A DNA stretch of 56,637 nt from Pyrinomonadaceae bacterium. GTDB lineage: Bacteria; Acidobacteriota; Blastocatellia; Pyrinomonadales; Pyrinomonadaceae. Position 1 is the stretch's first letter. Every line of letters starts with the position of its first letter. The notes beneath the pieces are model-generated. The model was given only the letters and a program-made list of their open reading frames with translations. It did no database searches and was not told the DNA's origin. Both the position numbers and the translations under genes were made by a program. Location of the stretch: assembly GCA_019694345.1 (NCBI GenBank), contig JAIBCA010000146.1:1-56637 (forward strand), in the 5' to 3' direction. Shown here piece after piece: positions 17,529 to 26,921 of the stretch.

Positions 17529-18932
17529 TTACGCTTCCCAGTCGTCGGTGTGGAAAGTTCCCTCTTTGTCGATCCGCTGGTAAGTGTGTGCTCCGAAATA
17601 GTCGCGTTGGGCCTGTATCAGGTTTGCCGGCAGCCGTTGCGACCGGAAAGCGTCGAAATATGACAAAACGGAAGCGAAACACATCGCCGGAACGCCGTGT
17701 CCCACCGCGGACGACACCATTTTTCGGATGCCGATAGCGCCGTGTTCGACCTTGCGGGCGAGCACGGCATCGAGCAAAAGCGTTTCGTGACCGGAATTTG
17801 ATGAAAATGCCGCCGCGATGTCGGTCAGCATCTTTGAACGAATAATGCATCCGCCGCGCCAGATACGGGCGATCTTTGCCAGATCGAGGTTGTAATCGAA
17901 CTCGGCCGAGGCAGCCGCGAGCAGCGATAGCCCCTGGGCGTACGAAATGACGAAAGCCGCCGTCAGAGCGTGCTCAATATCATCGAGATCGAGCGATGAA
18001 TGATGATGAGTGAGGTCAACGTCAAAACGCGCAGCTATCTGCCCACGCAGTTTGTTCTGCGACGAGATCTGCCGCATGGATACGGCACTGTCGATGGTCG
18101 GCACCGGAATACCGAGGTCCATCGCCGCCTGCGAGGTCCATTTGCCGGTCCCCTTCTGCCCGGCGGTGTCCAGTATCTCGTCAACCAGGTGACGGCCGGT
18201 CCCACGGTCCTTCTTGCGTAAAACGGTAGCCGTTATCTCGATCAGAAAGGAATCCAATTCGCCGCGATCCCATTTTGCAAAGACATCGGCGATCTCGCCG
18301 GCGGGCATTTCGACAACCTGCCGCAGATGGTCATATACCTCGGAAATGAGCTGCATCATCGCGTACTCGATGCCGTTATGCACCATCTTGACGAAATGGC
18401 CGGCCGAGCCCGAGCCCATGTACGCGACGCACGGTTCGCCATCAACTTTTGCGGCAACGGCTTGCAAAGTCGCCTCGATCCGGTCGTAATGCTCGCGTTT
18501 GCCGCCCGGCATGATCGAGGCACCGTGGCGGGCGCCTTCCTCACCGCCCGACACGCCGATGCCCATAAAACCGATCCCTTTGGCGTCAAGCTCGGCGATC
18601 CGTCGGTCGGTGTCGGTAAAATGCGAATTGCCTCCGTCGATGATAAGATCGTCTTCGTCCAGGTGCGGCACTAGGTCGGCGATAACCTTGTCAACGATCG
18701 GCCCGGCAGGCACGAGCAGCATGATATTGCGCGGCGATTCGAGTTTGGCCAGGAAATCGCCAAGGTCGCTGCCGACATCCAGCGGCATACCTTTGCCTTC
18801 GTCAAGCAAAAGCTGTCGTTTCGCGGCATCGAGGTCATAGCCAACGCCGCTGATGCCGTGTTCGGCGATATTCAGCAAAAAGTTACGGCCCATCGTGCCT
18901 AGCCCGATCATTCCGAAATGTGCCTTTGTCAT
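17529..18932 (-). CDS. gnd: 6-phosphogluconate dehydrogenase, decarboxylating
   Basis: 467 residues, the usual length of the long NADP-type enzyme. It has the Rossmann loop 'GLGTMGRNFLLN' (9-20), 'IIDGGNSHFTDTDRR', the substrate signature 'GVSGGEEGARHGASIMPGG', the catalytic lysine region 'HFVKMVHNGIEYAMMQLISE' and the C-terminal 'DYFGAHTYQRID' that contacts substrate. It converts 6-phosphogluconate to ribulose-5-phosphate and CO2 with NADP+ in the oxidative pentose phosphate pathway, supplying pentose and NADPH. Ribulose-5-phosphate is also the substrate of the kdsD product at 55.5 kb. It is monocistronic and divergent from the PLP-enzyme gene, with 76 bp between starts. Confidence 0.96.
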   Translation of the reverse strand: MTKAHFGMIGLGTMGRNFLLNIAEHGISGVGYDLDAAKRQLLLDEGKGMPLDVGSDLGDFLAKLESPRNIMLLVPAGPIVDKVIADLVPHLDEDDLIIDGGNSHFTDTDRRIAELDAKGIGFMGIGVSGGEEGARHGASIMPGGKREHYDRIEATLQAVAAKVDGEPCVAYMGSGSAGHFVKMVHNGIEYAMMQLISEVYDHLRQVVEMPAGEIADVFAKWDRGELDSFLIEITATVLRKKDRGTGRHLVDEILDTAGQKGTGKWTSQAAMDLGIPVPTIDSAVSMRQISSQNKLRGQIAARFDVDLTHHHSSLDLDDIEHALTAAFVISYAQGLSLLAAASAEFDYNLDLAKIARIWRGGCIIRSKMLTDIAAAFSSNSGHETLLLDAVLARKVEHGAIGIRKMVSSAVGHGVPAMCFASVLSYFDAFRSQRLPANLIQAQRDYFGAHTYQRIDKEGTFHTDDWEA

Positions 18933-18966
18933 AGATAGATTTTTACCACACGGGCTAGCCCAAAGG

Positions 18967-18989
18967 ATAATTAGTAATTAATAATTAGC
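18967..18989. repeat. Second TAATTAG-type AT-rich tract
   Basis: A 20-odd-base tract of TAATTA/TAATTAG units in the 76-bp gap between gnd and the PLP-enzyme gene. It shares the words TAATTAGTAATTA and TAATTAATAATTAG exactly with the tract at 352-386. No four-helix-bundle gene is nearby here, so this could be a remnant or an independent copy. Confidence 0.65.
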
Positions 18990-19008
18990 GTTAAGTGAAC
19001 TTTGTCCT

Positions 19009-19920
19009 ATGAAATCGCAGCTATCAGATGTAATTCGTCCGACGACCATCATCCGCTCGGCAAAACTCAACGATCATCTCGGTCTCGATATCACGATCGC
19101 GACCGAGACATTTCAACATACCGGCAGCTTTAAGTTTCGGGCCGCCTACAATTTGGCGTCAAGCGTCGATGAGGACGAGATATTGACCGCGTCGTCGGGC
19201 AACTTCGGCCAGGCACTCGCCTACGCCTGCAAGCTGACCGGCAAAAGATGTACCGTCGTAATGCCCGCCACGTCCGCCAGGGTCAAGATCGACGCTGTCC
19301 GCGGATTTGGCGCGACGGTCGATCTGGTCGACACGACGAAGGTCGGCCGTAACGAGCGCGTCGCCCAGCTTGCCGAACAGATGCCGGAGGCATACTTTGC
19401 GAGCGCCTACGACGATAGATTCGTGATCGAGGGAAACGCCTCGATCGGCGACGAGCTTGCGGACCGCGACTTCGACGTTGTGATCACGCCTGTCGGCGGC
19501 GGCGGGCTGATATCGGGGATCGTTACGGGGTTGTGCCGCAGCGGTTCGCGGACCGAGGTGTACGGTGCCGAGCCGCTGCTCGGCAACGATGCTGCCCGTT
19601 CGCTAAAAGCCGGCCGAATCATCGTCAACGAAACGGAGCCGATGACCATCGCGGACGGAGCGAGGACCATTTCGCTCGGTAAACTCAACTGGGAAATTAT
19701 CAAGGACAGCGTCGCTGATATTCTCGAGGTTTCTGATGAGAATATTGCCGAGGCCGTGAGGATGTATTTCGGACTGGTGAATCTGAAGTCAGAGCCGACC
19801 GGGGCGTTGTCGCTCGGAGCGATCCTAAACGATACGACACGGTTTACCGGCCGAAAGATATGCTTGATCGTGAGCGGCGGCAACGTGGACGCGGCCGTCT
19901 ATCGCGAACTTATCGGCTGA
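19009..19920 (+). CDS. PLP-dependent threonine/serine dehydratase-like enzyme
   Basis: 303 residues, fold type II PLP enzyme. The cofactor lysine is in 'HTGSFKFRAA', the substrate loop is 'SSGNFGQALA' (S-S-G-N), the phosphate-binding glycines are in 'VGGGGLISG', and the C-terminal 'IVSGGNVD' closes the cofactor pocket. This matches the threonine dehydratase/serine racemase group of about 310-330 residues without an ACT regulatory domain. Likely reactions are deamination of threonine or serine, or racemisation. It could also be the threo-3-hydroxyaspartate type; sequence alone does not decide. It stands alone, divergent from gnd. Confidence 0.88.
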   Translation: MKSQLSDVIRPTTIIRSAKLNDHLGLDITIATETFQHTGSFKFRAAYNLASSVDEDEILTASSGNFGQALAYACKLTGKRCTVVMPATSARVKIDAVRGFGATVDLVDTTKVGRNERVAQLAEQMPEAYFASAYDDRFVIEGNASIGDELADRDFDVVITPVGGGGLISGIVTGLCRSGSRTEVYGAEPLLGNDAARSLKAGRIIVNETEPMTIADGARTISLGKLNWEIIKDSVADILEVSDENIAEAVRMYFGLVNLKSEPTGALSLGAILNDTTRFTGRKICLIVSGGNVDAAVYRELIG

Positions 19921-19925
19921 TCACC

Positions 19926-20614
19926 TCATTTCTTGCGTCGGTAAACGCCGTCGAACCTGACATTTACACCGCCGCAATTCGAGTTGTCATCAACGACCAG
20001 AAAGTTGCCGATCAGCCGGATCGTGGCCTTGCAAGCGTATTCGTCGGTATCCGAACTGCCAAAGTTGATAATGTTGCCGACGGGCTTTTCGCGGCCGTCC
20101 AACTCGCCGATGTGAACGTTATCTACAGAACCGCGCCAGAACGCTTCGCCCTTCACATTCAGATAACCCGGCAGTTTGTTCCGGGTGAACGAAATACTGT
20201 TTTCAGCAAATTCCCAATCGCCCAGCCACGCCGTGACCGGGGGCTTTTTGTTCACGTCGTTGATATCCAGATCGGCAAGCCTTATCCAGCCGGTCGTCCC
20301 GATCCCTTTGACGGGAACGTACCAACTGCAAGCGAACGACTTGTAGACACGCGAGACGATAACCTCATTTCCCGGCACGACATATGACTTTTCGCGGCAG
20401 CTTTCGTTCGTCGGGCAATCTTCGGCGTAGTCGTTGTAGAAATAGACCTTTTTCGCGGCTTTGGCTCCGCTTTTGACCTTTCCGATCTTGAAATCCTGCG
20501 AATCGGTCGGAAACGCTCCGTTTCGGCACCAATTATCGGGGTTGCCGGGCGTCTGGGCCTGAGCCGCGGAGAACGACGCCGTCAGAATGGCCGCTAACAC
20601 AAGATATCGCTTGA

Positions 20615-20618
<4 letters not shown>
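19926..20618 (-). CDS. Secreted protein of unknown function, SH3-like start
   Basis: 230 residues with a signal peptide (MIKRYLVLAAILTASFSAAQ). The mature part has five or more cysteines ('NWCRNGAF', 'EDCPTNESCREKSYV', 'SFACSWYVPV', 'EYACKAT', 'SNCGGVNV') that can pair in the periplasm. It contains an SH3-like stretch ('VPGNEVIVSRVYKSFACSW', 'GWIRLADLDI') and a lipocalin-like beta-rich second half. I do not recognise a named family. Its ATG overlaps the stop codon of the GspE/PilB gene by four bases, so translation is coupled and a role linked to the secretion or pilus machine is possible. Confidence 0.75.
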
Positions 20619-22291
<1,673 letters not shown>

Positions 22292-22318
22292 CTTTTTGTC
22301 CTTCGGTGCGGACCACTA

Positions 22319-23554
22319 TTATTTCTTGCCGCCGAACGGGCCGGACGATATCGTTTGAATGATCGGCAGATAGATCGCCAGCAAGATCACCACGACAATG
22401 CCGGCCATAAATAGCAGGATCGCCGGCTCAAGCAAGGTCGTCAGCTGTTCCAGACGAACCTCGGCCTCGGCGTCGTAGAATAATGCGACCTCGTCGAGCA
22501 TTTCCCGCAGACTGCCTGATTTTTCTCCGATCCCGATCATATCGAGGCCAAGCTCGGGGATCCAGTTGGCCTGTTCGAGCGCCTCGGTGAAACCGCGTCC
22601 TTCGCGGATCATTGACGACACCGCCTGACTTCGTCGGCGAAGTTCGAGATTGTTAAGGGCCTGCGATGCAATATCCCACGAATCCGGCACCGTGATACCG
22701 CCCGAAAGCAGGGTCGAAAGCGAGCGTGCGAGCTGCGCCGTGGCCATATTGCGGATCAACTGCCCGGCGACCGGCAGTTTGAGCAAAAACCGGTGCAGCA
22801 TTAGTTTACCGTTTGCCGTCCGGAGCCATATGTAGGTGCCGAGCCCCGCCACCAGAAGCAGCGGAGCGAGCCACCAAATATTGTTTGCGACGCCCGTCGA
22901 GATCGCCAGAACGACCACCGTAACGGTCGGCAGCCCGCGATTCGCACTTAGCCCTTTGAAGAGATCCGACATTCTCGGGACGATGTAGAGCGTCAAAAAT
23001 GCCACCATCATGGTCGCCGCGACCAACAGGAACGCCGGATACGCCAATGCACCTCGAAGCTTGCGCGAAATGCCGACGCTGCGTTTGAGATAGGTAACAA
23101 ATCGCGAGAGAACGTCATCGAGCGCACCGCTCTTTTCGCCCGCAAGGATCGAAGCGGTATATATCTTCGGGAAAAGGCCCTGAGCCTCAAACGCCTCCGA
23201 CAGCGGTACGCCGCTTTTGATCTTTTCCTCGACATCGACGAGCACGGCGCGAAGATTTGCCGACGCGGTTCTGGTCTTAAGCAGGCCGATCGCCTGCAGG
23301 ACCGGAATGCCCGCACGGAGAAGCGCAGAGAATTGCTGATTGAACAATAGAAAATCGGCCTGTTTGACTTTGCCTTTAGAACTGCCGCCGAGCGAGAGCA
23401 TCGCCGATAGTCCCTCCTCCGCACTGCCGATGTTAAAGACCTTGAAGCCCTCTTCTTCTAACCGCCGGCGCGCATCGTCGGCCGCGTTCGCTTCGACGAC
23501 ACGTGTCACGATCTCGCCGGATGGCGTCCCTAACCTACAAACAAATTCAGCCAT
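22319..23554 (-). CDS. Type II secretion / type IV pilus inner-membrane platform protein (GspF/PilC)
   Basis: 411 residues with the two duplicated GspF domains: first 'FNQQFSALLRAGIPVLQAIG' (about 88-107), second 'LARSLSTLLSGGITVPDSW' (about 290), and three membrane segments ('AYPAFLLVAATMMVAFLTLY', 'NIWWLAPLLLVAGLGTYIWL', and the C-terminal 'AILLFMAGIVVVILLAIYL'). The N-terminal first ~60 residues form the usual small soluble domain. The protein is the membrane platform on which the ATPase acts. It is the first gene of a three-gene operon with the ATPase and the coupled secreted protein, and is divergent from the VWA gene pair. Confidence 0.94.
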   Translation of the reverse strand: MAEFVCRLGTPSGEIVTRVVEANAADDARRRLEEEGFKVFNIGSAEEGLSAMLSLGGSSKGKVKQADFLLFNQQFSALLRAGIPVLQAIGLLKTRTASANLRAVLVDVEEKIKSGVPLSEAFEAQGLFPKIYTASILAGEKSGALDDVLSRFVTYLKRSVGISRKLRGALAYPAFLLVAATMMVAFLTLYIVPRMSDLFKGLSANRGLPTVTVVVLAISTGVANNIWWLAPLLLVAGLGTYIWLRTANGKLMLHRFLLKLPVAGQLIRNMATAQLARSLSTLLSGGITVPDSWDIASQALNNLELRRRSQAVSSMIREGRGFTEALEQANWIPELGLDMIGIGEKSGSLREMLDEVALFYDAEAEVRLEQLTTLLEPAILLFMAGIVVVILLAIYLPIIQTISSGPFGGKK

Positions 23555-23757
23555 AGATCGAGCAATTCAGTATCATTTGGTCAAAAGCGTGCGGACGGCA
23601 CCTCAAAATTATCATAGAGACCTTAAATCCGTTAGCGGGACGTGACCGAATTATAACACGCCGGCTATTGGCAAATGTTGCGTCGAAACAGGTTTTGTCG
23701 CTTTTTTTACGGTGGGGAAAACAACCAAACTATTTCCCGCTTCATCAAAGGTTTATC

Positions 23758-23803
23758 TTGCGATAGGTGTATCATAGTCATACGATATAAAGGACTTACG
23801 GAG
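23758..23803 (+). promoter_or_regulatory. Candidate promoter and RBS for the first VWA gene
   Basis: TTGCGA (23758-23763) and TACGAT (23781-23786) are separated by 17 bases, resembling a housekeeping -35/-10 pair. A GGAG sequence at 23800-23803 lies six bases before the ATG at 23810, which supports that start over a longer upstream reading. Pattern match only. Confidence 0.4.
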
Positions 23804-23809
23804 TCAAAT

Positions 23810-24811
23810 ATGTCTCAAAGCGCTAATTACAGGCCCGGTCGGTACTCGCGGCATTTTTGTGCCTCGGTCATTTTGTCGGTCGTGTTGTCCGCGGCCGCTG
23901 CCGTCGCCGGCCAGGAAGCACCAAAACCGACCCCAACTCCGCAAGTGATCGACGACCGTAATGATGCACCGGTCAGAGTTAAGACCGATCTCGTGACGCT
24001 CACACTGACGGTTACCGACCTGTACGGCCGTTATGTTTCAGGACTTAACAAGAATGCGTTCACAATAAACGACAACGGACAGGACCAGGAAATAACGTTC
24101 TTCAGCGACAGCGATGCTCCGGTGTCGATCGGCATTCTCTTTGACGTGTCCGGATCGATGAGCGGTCAAAAGATCGCAAAGGCTCGCAAGGCGCTTTCAC
24201 GATTTATCAACACAAGCCATCCGAACGACGAGTATTTCTTGATAGCCTTTAATAACCGGGCACAATTGCTGCTTGACCGCTCGCGCGACGGCGATGCGGT
24301 CCTTAAGAAACTTACACTTGTTGAGCCTCGACAGAATACTGCACTTTACGATGCTGTCTATCTCGGCACCGAACGCGTAACGCGCGGAACTCACCAAAAG
24401 CGGGCGATGCTCATCATCAGTGACGGACAGGACAATGCGTCGAGATATAATTTCGGCGAGGTCCGACGCTTGATGAAGGAATCTGACGTAGTTACCTACA
24501 CGGTCGGTATCATGGATGGGCGCGACGCGACCAGTATGCTCGGGATGCAGGGCCAGTCATTTTTGGACGAACTCAGCTCGGTGACCGGCGGAAAGTCGTT
24601 CTATCCTCAATCTGATGTCGAAATGGACGAGATATTCGAAAGGATCGCCCTCGAATTGCGGCACCAATATTCGATCGGTTATACGCCGAAGGATTTCGAA
24701 CCGAACGGAAAATGGCGTAAAGTGAAAACTAAGGTCAAACCTCCAAGGGGTTTGCCGCGTCTAACCGTCCGCGCACGCGAAGGTTATTACGCGACGCCGA
24801 ATACTAATTAG
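23810..24811 (+). CDS. Secreted VWA-domain protein ('VWFA-related', acidobacterial type), copy 1
   Basis: 333 residues from the ATG at 23810, placed after a GGAG at six bases and before a signal peptide ('FCASVILSVVLSAAAAVAGQ'). The order is that of the acidobacterial VWFA-related family: a short pre-domain ('VKTDLVTLTLTVTDLYGRYV', 'FTINDNGQDQEITFF'), then a VWA domain with a MIDAS motif 'FDVSGSMSGQKI' (D-x-S-x-S), and the terminal 'LRHQYSIGYTP' and 'VRAREGYYA'. The VWA fold binds a divalent metal and a protein partner outside the cytosol. The ligand is unknown. It is 25 bp upstream of a paralogue, with which it is probably co-transcribed. Confidence 0.9.
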   Translation: MSQSANYRPGRYSRHFCASVILSVVLSAAAAVAGQEAPKPTPTPQVIDDRNDAPVRVKTDLVTLTLTVTDLYGRYVSGLNKNAFTINDNGQDQEITFFSDSDAPVSIGILFDVSGSMSGQKIAKARKALSRFINTSHPNDEYFLIAFNNRAQLLLDRSRDGDAVLKKLTLVEPRQNTALYDAVYLGTERVTRGTHQKRAMLIISDGQDNASRYNFGEVRRLMKESDVVTYTVGIMDGRDATSMLGMQGQSFLDELSSVTGGKSFYPQSDVEMDEIFERIALELRHQYSIGYTPKDFEPNGKWRKVKTKVKPPRGLPRLTVRAREGYYATPNTN

Positions 24812-24836
24812 ATCGTCCGCCACGCAGATCGTCACG

Positions 24837-25931
24837 ATGAAAAACAAAATTGCCCTCTTAGGTCTCACTGTCGCCGGCATCGGTATATTTTGGGGAAACG
24901 CGGTCGTCAATACGGCCTCTGCCAACGCTCTGCCAACTCCGACTCCGACGCCCGCGTCGGTGACCGCCAAACCGACCCCGACGCCAACGCCGTTCGACGA
25001 TCCGAACGAGGTCATTAAAGTCGATACCGAGCTCGTTAATCTAAACGTCAGGGTCGTCGACCGCAACAACCGTCCGATCAACGACCTTCAGCAAAAGGAT
25101 TTTAAGATCTTCGAGGACAACAACCTTCAGGTGATCGACTTTTTTTCGCGGTCTGAGGTGCCGACCAATTATGCTCTCGTGATCGATAATTCCGGTAGTC
25201 TGCGGCCGCAGCTCGAAAAGGTCATCGAGGCCGGCAAGATACTCATCAATACCAACAAAGCCGAAGACGAGACCACGATCGTGAGATTTGTCGGGCGCGA
25301 TAAGATCAGCATTGAACAACCCTTCACATCGAACAAATCCGATCTGATGGACGCACTTGATAATCTCTATATCGAGGGCGGTCAGACGGCGATCATTGAT
25401 GCCGTTTACTTGGCGGTCGAGAACGTTGACGAGTACGAAAAGTCGAAGTCGCAGAACGATCGTAAACGGCGAGCACTCGTCCTGGTCACCGATGGCGAAG
25501 ACCGAGACAGCTATTACAACGAAAAGCAGCTATTTGAGCTTCTGCGCGAGTCTGAGGTGCAGATATATGTTATCGGGTTCGTCGGAGATCTGAGTTCCGA
25601 GGGCGGTTTCATCGGTAAGAGCCCGCAGGGGAAAGCTAAGGCGTTTCTGGAAAGAATGGCTGCGGAAACCGGCGGAAAGGCGTACTTTCCCGGTTCGGTC
25701 GGCGAATTGCCGGCACTTGCAAAAGACATATCCAACGAACTGAGGACCCAATATTCGATCGGTTATATTCCGTCAAATGACGCAAAGGACGGGTCATTCA
25801 GGAATATCAAGGTCGTGGTCGAAGATGGCCCAAACAAGCAGAAACGGATCGCCGTCACGCGTACGGGTCGTGTGGCTGAGGGTGCGACACCGACCCTTCA
25901 AAAGCCGGTCCAGGCCCCAAAACCAAATTGA
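24837..25931 (+). CDS. Secreted VWA-domain protein ('VWFA-related', acidobacterial type), copy 2
   Basis: 364 residues: N-terminal hydrophobic signal or anchor ('KIALLGLTVAGIGIFWGNAV'), a Pro-Thr linker ('LPTPTPTPASVTAKPTPTPT'), the conserved pre-domain ('VKVDTELVNLNVRVVDRNN'-like, 'FKIFEDNNLQVIDFFS'), a VWA domain, and the end 'LRTQYSIGYIPSN'. The MIDAS here reads 'VIDNSGSLRPQL', D-N-S-G-S, still a D-x-S-x-S pattern. Compared with copy 1 the domain order is the same, and the C-terminal tail is longer and ends in a Pro-rich stretch. Tandem duplication is likely. A terminator follows at 25954-25987. Confidence 0.9.
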   Translation: MKNKIALLGLTVAGIGIFWGNAVVNTASANALPTPTPTPASVTAKPTPTPTPFDDPNEVIKVDTELVNLNVRVVDRNNRPINDLQQKDFKIFEDNNLQVIDFFSRSEVPTNYALVIDNSGSLRPQLEKVIEAGKILINTNKAEDETTIVRFVGRDKISIEQPFTSNKSDLMDALDNLYIEGGQTAIIDAVYLAVENVDEYEKSKSQNDRKRRALVLVTDGEDRDSYYNEKQLFELLRESEVQIYVIGFVGDLSSEGGFIGKSPQGKAKAFLERMAAETGGKAYFPGSVGELPALAKDISNELRTQYSIGYIPSNDAKDGSFRNIKVVVEDGPNKQKRIAVTRTGRVAEGATPTLQKPVQAPKPN

Positions 25932-25953
25932 CCATAGTTCGGAATTATCAAAA

Positions 25954-25987
25954 GGCGAGTTGCACAAACGGCAACTCGCCTCTTTTT
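25954..25987. terminator. Bidirectional intrinsic terminator
   Basis: A perfect 10-bp inverted repeat, GGCGAGTTGC (25954-25963) and GCAACTCGCC (25971-25980), with a seven-base loop. It is followed by TCTTTTTG on the plus strand and by TTTTG on the minus strand. It separates the convergent VWA pair and the microcompartment locus and can end both. Confidence 0.85.
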
Positions 25988-26002
25988 GCGAATGATCCGA
26001 AT

Positions 26003-26323
26003 TTAAACTTCGGGAACCGAGCCTGATATCTTTTTACGCGTCGTCTCGCCGGTGTAAAGAACAGGAATACCGTCATCGACCTCGTCATGCGGTCGCGGAA
26101 TGACGTGAACGGCGGTCACGGTTCCGATCCTGCGGGCCGCAGCGGCTCCGGCATCGACCGCAGCCTTAACGGCACCAACCTCACCTCTAACGATCGCAGT
26201 CACGAGGCCCGCATCGATCTTTTCATATCCGACGAGCTTGACGTCGGCAGATTTGACCATTGCGTCCGCCGCCTCGATCATAGCTACCAAGCCAAAACAT
26301 TCAACCATCCCAAGTGCTTGCAT
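26003..26323 (-). CDS. Bacterial microcompartment shell protein (BMC-H), copy 2
   Basis: 106 residues, one BMC domain of the EutM/PduA class: '[20 protein letters not shown]', '[19 protein letters not shown]' and '[12 protein letters not shown]' are diagnostic. Six copies form a hexagonal tile of the protein shell with a central pore. At the pore loop the order is K-I-D-A-G, where EutM/PduA-like proteins have K-I-G-x-G and the sister protein at 28709-29098 has I-G-A-G. An aspartate in this loop would change pore charge. The tail after the domain is short (about 20 residues, '[15 protein letters not shown]'). It is the last gene of the locus. Confidence 0.95.
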   Translation of the reverse strand: MQALGMVECFGLVAMIEAADAMVKSADVKLVGYEKIDAGLVTAIVRGEVGAVKAAVDAGAAAARRIGTVTAVHVIPRPHDEVDDGIPVLYTGETTRKKISGSVPEV

Positions 26324-26349
26324 AAGATCCTCTATCCAACAGAATGATA

Positions 26350-26457
26350 CTACCGCTGGTTGCGTTTAACGAAATACCGAAAGGCCAGGATCATGATCGC
26401 CAATAATCCAAGTCCGGAAAAGATCGCAACAAAAAATATCGTCCCAGCCGTTATCAT
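26350..26457 (-). CDS. 35-residue single-pass membrane peptide in the BMC locus
   Basis: An ATG at 26455-26457, 10 bp after the stop of the zinc-ribbon gene, opens 35 codons ending in TAG. The product (start [20 protein letters not shown], end RYFVKRNQR) is one hydrophobic helix followed by a basic tail. That is the normal form of a small inner-membrane protein with its C-terminus in the cytosol. It lies head to tail between the zinc-ribbon membrane protein and BMC shell copy 2, leaving 26 bp to the latter. No family is known to me. The ribosome-binding site is weak, so the call rests on position, composition and spacing. Confidence 0.5.
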   Translation of the reverse strand: MITAGTIFFVAIFSGLGLLAIMILAFRYFVKRNQR

Positions 26458-26467
26458 CGATCTTCGG

Positions 26468-26899
26468 CTACTTCAGAAACACCGTGAAGAACACGATCGC
26501 GGCGGCCGCAAAGAACACTAGTGCGACCACCAGAAAATACAGTCGATACGAAGCTGTGTCAGCCGGTTCCCAGATGACCTCGTATTGCTTCTTCAAAATG
26601 CGGCGAGCCCGCCGTCGCTCCTCTGCGGCAGATTCCAGTTTGGTTTTGACTGGTTCGGCCGGCGGAAAATCCGACGCCAATCTGGCCTCGAGGTCGGCTA
26701 AGCTGCTTTCAGCCCTCGATTTCGGCAACGTCGCCGGCGTTTCCTCGGCCCTGACGTCGGGACTCTCGGCAGGCATCGTGGCCGACCTACCCAAAACCTC
26801 AGCCAAGGCCGCTCCGCAGCTGTAGCAAAATTGGGTATCGGGCCTTATCTCAGCCCCGCACTTTGGACAACCTGCTTTTTTCTTTGAGGTACCGGCCAT
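26468..26899 (-). CDS. Zinc-ribbon, C-terminally membrane-anchored protein in the BMC locus
   Basis: 143 residues from the ATG at 26897-26899; a start four codons earlier is possible. An N-terminal zinc ribbon with two CxxC pairs ('CPKCGAEI' and 'FCYSCGAAL', about residues 11-33) is followed by a linker, a charged likely coiled-coil region ('LADLEARLASDF', 'KTKLESAAEERRRARRILKK') and a single C-terminal transmembrane helix ('LYFLVVALVFFAAAAIVFFT'). The protein would be tail-anchored, with its ribbon in the cytosol. It sits directly downstream (22 bp) of the aldehyde dehydrogenase and upstream of the shell gene. Neither the ribbon nor the anchor is a known BMC component, so its link to the compartment is positional. 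Confidence 0.75.
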   Translation of the reverse strand: MAGTSKKKAGCPKCGAEIRPDTQFCYSCGAALAEVLGRSATMPAESPDVRAEETPATLPKSRAESSLADLEARLASDFPPAEPVKTKLESAAEERRRARRILKKQYEVIWEPADTASYRLYFLVVALVFFAAAAIVFFTVFLK

Positions 26900-26921
26900 C
26901 GTTATCCACAAGGTCCGCTAA

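Noticed and set aside
24743..24770. Similarity of the end of the first VWA gene (AGGGGTTTGCCGCG) to the guaB downstream hairpin (AGGGGTTTGCCGCC)
   Set aside because: At the VWA site the bases encode a family-typical C-terminus and there is no matching second arm. Probably chance.
24930..24995. Pro-Thr codon repeats in the second VWA gene as a microsatellite of interest
   Set aside because: Short PT linkers are common in exported multi-domain proteins; nothing else marks it as mobile or variable.
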